Source: Oceanococcus sp. HetDA_MAG_MS8 (GTDB lineage: Bacteria; Pseudomonadota; Gammaproteobacteria; Nevskiales; Oceanococcaceae). From it: 64,000 nt of DNA. The first letter of the stretch is position 1; each line of letters starts with the position of its first letter. The translations under genes were made by a program, and so were the position numbers. Location: contig JAHCMK010000004.1 in assembly GCA_019192445.1 (NCBI GenBank), positions 186,001 through 250,000 on the forward strand, given 5' to 3'. This document shows positions 62,557-64,000 of this stretch, piece after piece. The notes beneath the pieces were generated by a model. It searched no databases. It had not been told where the DNA came from and saw only the letters and a program-made list of their open reading frames with translations.

Positions 62557-63909
62557 TTATAGGCCGTAGATCAGTGTCGGCAACCAGGTTGCCAACGGCG
62601 CCCAAAACGCCACCAATGTCAGAACCAATAGCTGGATGAGGACAAAGGGCCATGCGCCTGCCCATATGGCCTGGGTCGGCACTTCCGCGGGAGTGACGCC
62701 GCGCAGGTAAAACAGTGCGAAGCCAAAGGGCGGCGTCAGAAACGAGGTTTGCAGATTCAGTGCGAGCAGAACTCCTAGCCACACCGGGTCAGCACCCAGC
62801 ATAAGCAAGGCAGGCCCCACGATAGGAACCACGACAAAAGTGATCTCAATAAAGTCGAGCACAAAGCCCAGCAGGAAGACCAGCAGCATGACCGCGACCA
62901 AAGCCGTGCTTAAACCACCGGGCAGGCTCCCCAGCAATTCCTGCACAAACACATCGCCCTCATAGGCATTAAAAACCAGCGAGAACAACGAGGCGCCAAT
63001 CAGGATCAAAAACACCATCGCCGTCATCTGCATCGTGGTCAGGGCCGTCTCAAACAACATCCGCACCGCTAAACGCCCACGCGCAGCAGCGAGCAGCAGC
63101 GCGCCTAGCGCCCCCAAAGAAGCGGCCTCGGTGGGAGTCGCCACCCCTCCTAGGATTGAGCCCAACACGGTCAGGATCAAGAGTAGAGGGGCCACCAACA
63201 CCTGGAGAAGTTGGCCCCAGTGCGCGGACTGCTCTGTGGTGGGCACCGCGGGAAGTGTGCGACTGCGCCAGGCAAAGTAGAGCAAATACACAGCCACCAA
63301 AAGCAAGCCTGGCAACAGTGCGCCGGCGAACAAGTCGCCCACCGACACAGTTTGGGTGCTGAACACGCCCAACCGCAGTTGCGCCTGCTGATAAGCCGAA
63401 GACAACACATCGCCGAGCAGCACCAGCACGATAGACGGGGGAATAATCTGCCCCAGCGTTCCGGCCGCTGCGATGGTTCCTGCAGCCAAGCTAGGCGGGC
63501 AGTTCTGGCGCAGCATTACCGGCATACACAGCAAGCCCAAGGTGACCACAGTGGCACCCACAATTCCGGTGGAGGCGGCCAACAAAGCGCCGACCAGAAT
63601 CACGGTATAACCAAGCCCGCCGCGGCTGCGGCCCCATAACTGCTGAAGTCCGTGGAGTAAGTCTTCGGCCAGACGCGCCCGCTCTAAGACCACCCCCATC
63701 AAAATGAACAGGGGCACCGCAATGAGCGTCTCATTGCTCAGGGTCCCGAAGAGCCTAGAGGAAAAATCCAGCAAATCCACCGGGCGGAGTGCGCCCTGCG
63801 CCACACCGCCCAACGCAAACCACAAAGCGACCCCGCCCAAAGTCAGCGCCACCGGGAAGCCGGCCAAAAGAATGGCGCACACCGCCACAAACATGATTAA
63901 GGCGATCAT
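62557..63909 (-). CDS. TRAP transporter large permease (DctM family)
   Basis: 450 residues from ATG 63909. Twelve or so membrane helices; MIALIMFVAVCAILLAGFPVALTLGG and the motifs VPLFILMGVVLERA, AASTGIVGATVVTLGLLCMPVML, GTIAAAGTLGQIIPPSIVLVLLGD and LNLQTSFLTPPFGFALFYLRGV are typical of the DctM subunit. Imports organic acids with a binding protein. Start overlaps the small-subunit stop (ATGA). Confidence 0.92.
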   Translation of the reverse strand: MIALIMFVAVCAILLAGFPVALTLGGVALWFALGGVAQGALRPVDLLDFSSRLFGTLSNETLIAVPLFILMGVVLERARLAEDLLHGLQQLWGRSRGGLGYTVILVGALLAASTGIVGATVVTLGLLCMPVMLRQNCPPSLAAGTIAAAGTLGQIIPPSIVLVLLGDVLSSAYQQAQLRLGVFSTQTVSVGDLFAGALLPGLLLVAVYLLYFAWRSRTLPAVPTTEQSAHWGQLLQVLVAPLLLILTVLGSILGGVATPTEAASLGALGALLLAAARGRLAVRMLFETALTTMQMTAMVFLILIGASLFSLVFNAYEGDVFVQELLGSLPGGLSTALVAVMLLVFLLGFVLDFIEITFVVVPIVGPALLMLGADPVWLGVLLALNLQTSFLTPPFGFALFYLRGVTPAEVPTQAIWAGAWPFVLIQLLVLTLVAFWAPLATWLPTLIYGL

Positions 63910-64000
63910 GCGCTGGGCTGTTCTTGCAGTGGCCGAAACCAAAGGACAACAGCCGCCAGAAGCAACTGCGCCGGCAGCACAAGCAGGCATGTTTTGAGCA
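63906..64000 (-). CDS. TRAP transporter small permease (DctQ family), C-terminal end only
   Basis: The last 30 codons are visible (LKTCLLVLPAQLLLAAVVLWF...), a membrane helix ending in a short polar tail, with a stop overlapping the DctM start. The remainder lies beyond the window. Identification rests on the hydrophobic C-terminus and position. Confidence 0.65.
   Translation of the reverse strand, partial: LKTCLLVLPAQLLLAAVVLWFRPLQEQPSA

Noticed and set aside
62554-62782. 76-residue N-terminal extension of the LysE-family gene
   Set aside because: It overlaps the TRAP permease coding sequence and the family start MSWLGLALACLAGALSPGPS lies at 62554.
1-64000. tRNA, rRNA, CRISPR array, prophage
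   Set aside because: No cloverleaf, rRNA core sequence, regularly spaced repeats or phage structural genes were recognised anywhere in the window.

Overview
The window looks like chromosomal DNA of a hydrocarbon-degrading gammaproteobacterium. It carries heptose genes for lipopolysaccharide, rapA, a complete cbb3 oxidase cluster with hemN and an Fnr/Anr-type regulator, a CYP153-type alkane hydroxylase operon, paired DUF1302/DUF1329 envelope proteins and several AraC-family regulators. The lineage is an inference; an oil-associated order such as Nevskiales would fit, but no rRNA or marker gene is present to prove it. Genes are dense, many neighbours overlap by 1-14 bases, and I saw no prophage, transposase, CRISPR array, rRNA or tRNA.

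Region by region: (1) 1-8.6 kb: edge-truncated Asp-box lipoprotein, an AraC regulator, gmhA-hldE (minus strand), then gmhB, a RIO-type kinase and a large TPR/glycosyltransferase-like/pyruvyltransferase-like protein (plus strand). (2) 8.8-18.5 kb: DUF1800 and DUF1501 genes, then a promoter overlapped by a Fur-box-like site, a collagen-like beta-propeller lipoprotein, a strong terminator, an imelysin-like lipoprotein, an HTTM membrane protein and a TonB-dependent receptor; this looks like an iron-responsive surface system. (3) 18.6-26.5 kb: queuosine-precursor transporter, a small Cys-rich protein, rapA, then an islet (AraC regulator plus glycosidase-like lipoprotein) bracketed by 266-bp direct repeats of the rapA 3' end, then an alpha/beta hydrolase. 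(4) 26.7-36.1 kb: sterol-desaturase-family protein, AraC regulator, DUF1302 protein, GbsR-type regulator with cydAB (bd-type oxidase), DUF1329 protein. (5) 36.2-38.5 kb: orphan ParB, folE, acyl-ACP desaturase. (6) 38.6-47.1 kb: ferredoxin-CYP153-reductase operon, two translationally coupled AraC regulators and two secreted lipoproteins. (7) 47.1-58.9 kb: ccoNOQP, a 101-residue membrane protein, ccoG, a very short ccoH-like gene, ccoI, ccoS and a TauE/SafE-like gene; divergently hemN-fixL-fixJ, with one Fnr/Anr box midway between. (8) 59-64 kb: esterase lipoprotein, Fe-S type Fnr/Anr, persulfide-dioxygenase-like hydrolase, LysE exporter and a TRAP transporter cut by the window end.

How they fit together: the window combines envelope building (heptose, lipoproteins, beta-barrels), acquisition and oxidation of hydrophobic substrates (CYP153, DUF1302/1329, desaturases), and two oxygen-tuned respiratory branches (bd-type and cbb3) with both heme-based (FixL) and Fe-S-based (Fnr) oxygen sensing. 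The most unusual features are the repeat-bracketed islet behind rapA, the Fur-linked cluster, the repeated pairing of AraC regulators with exported proteins, and the variant cbb3 maturation cluster.
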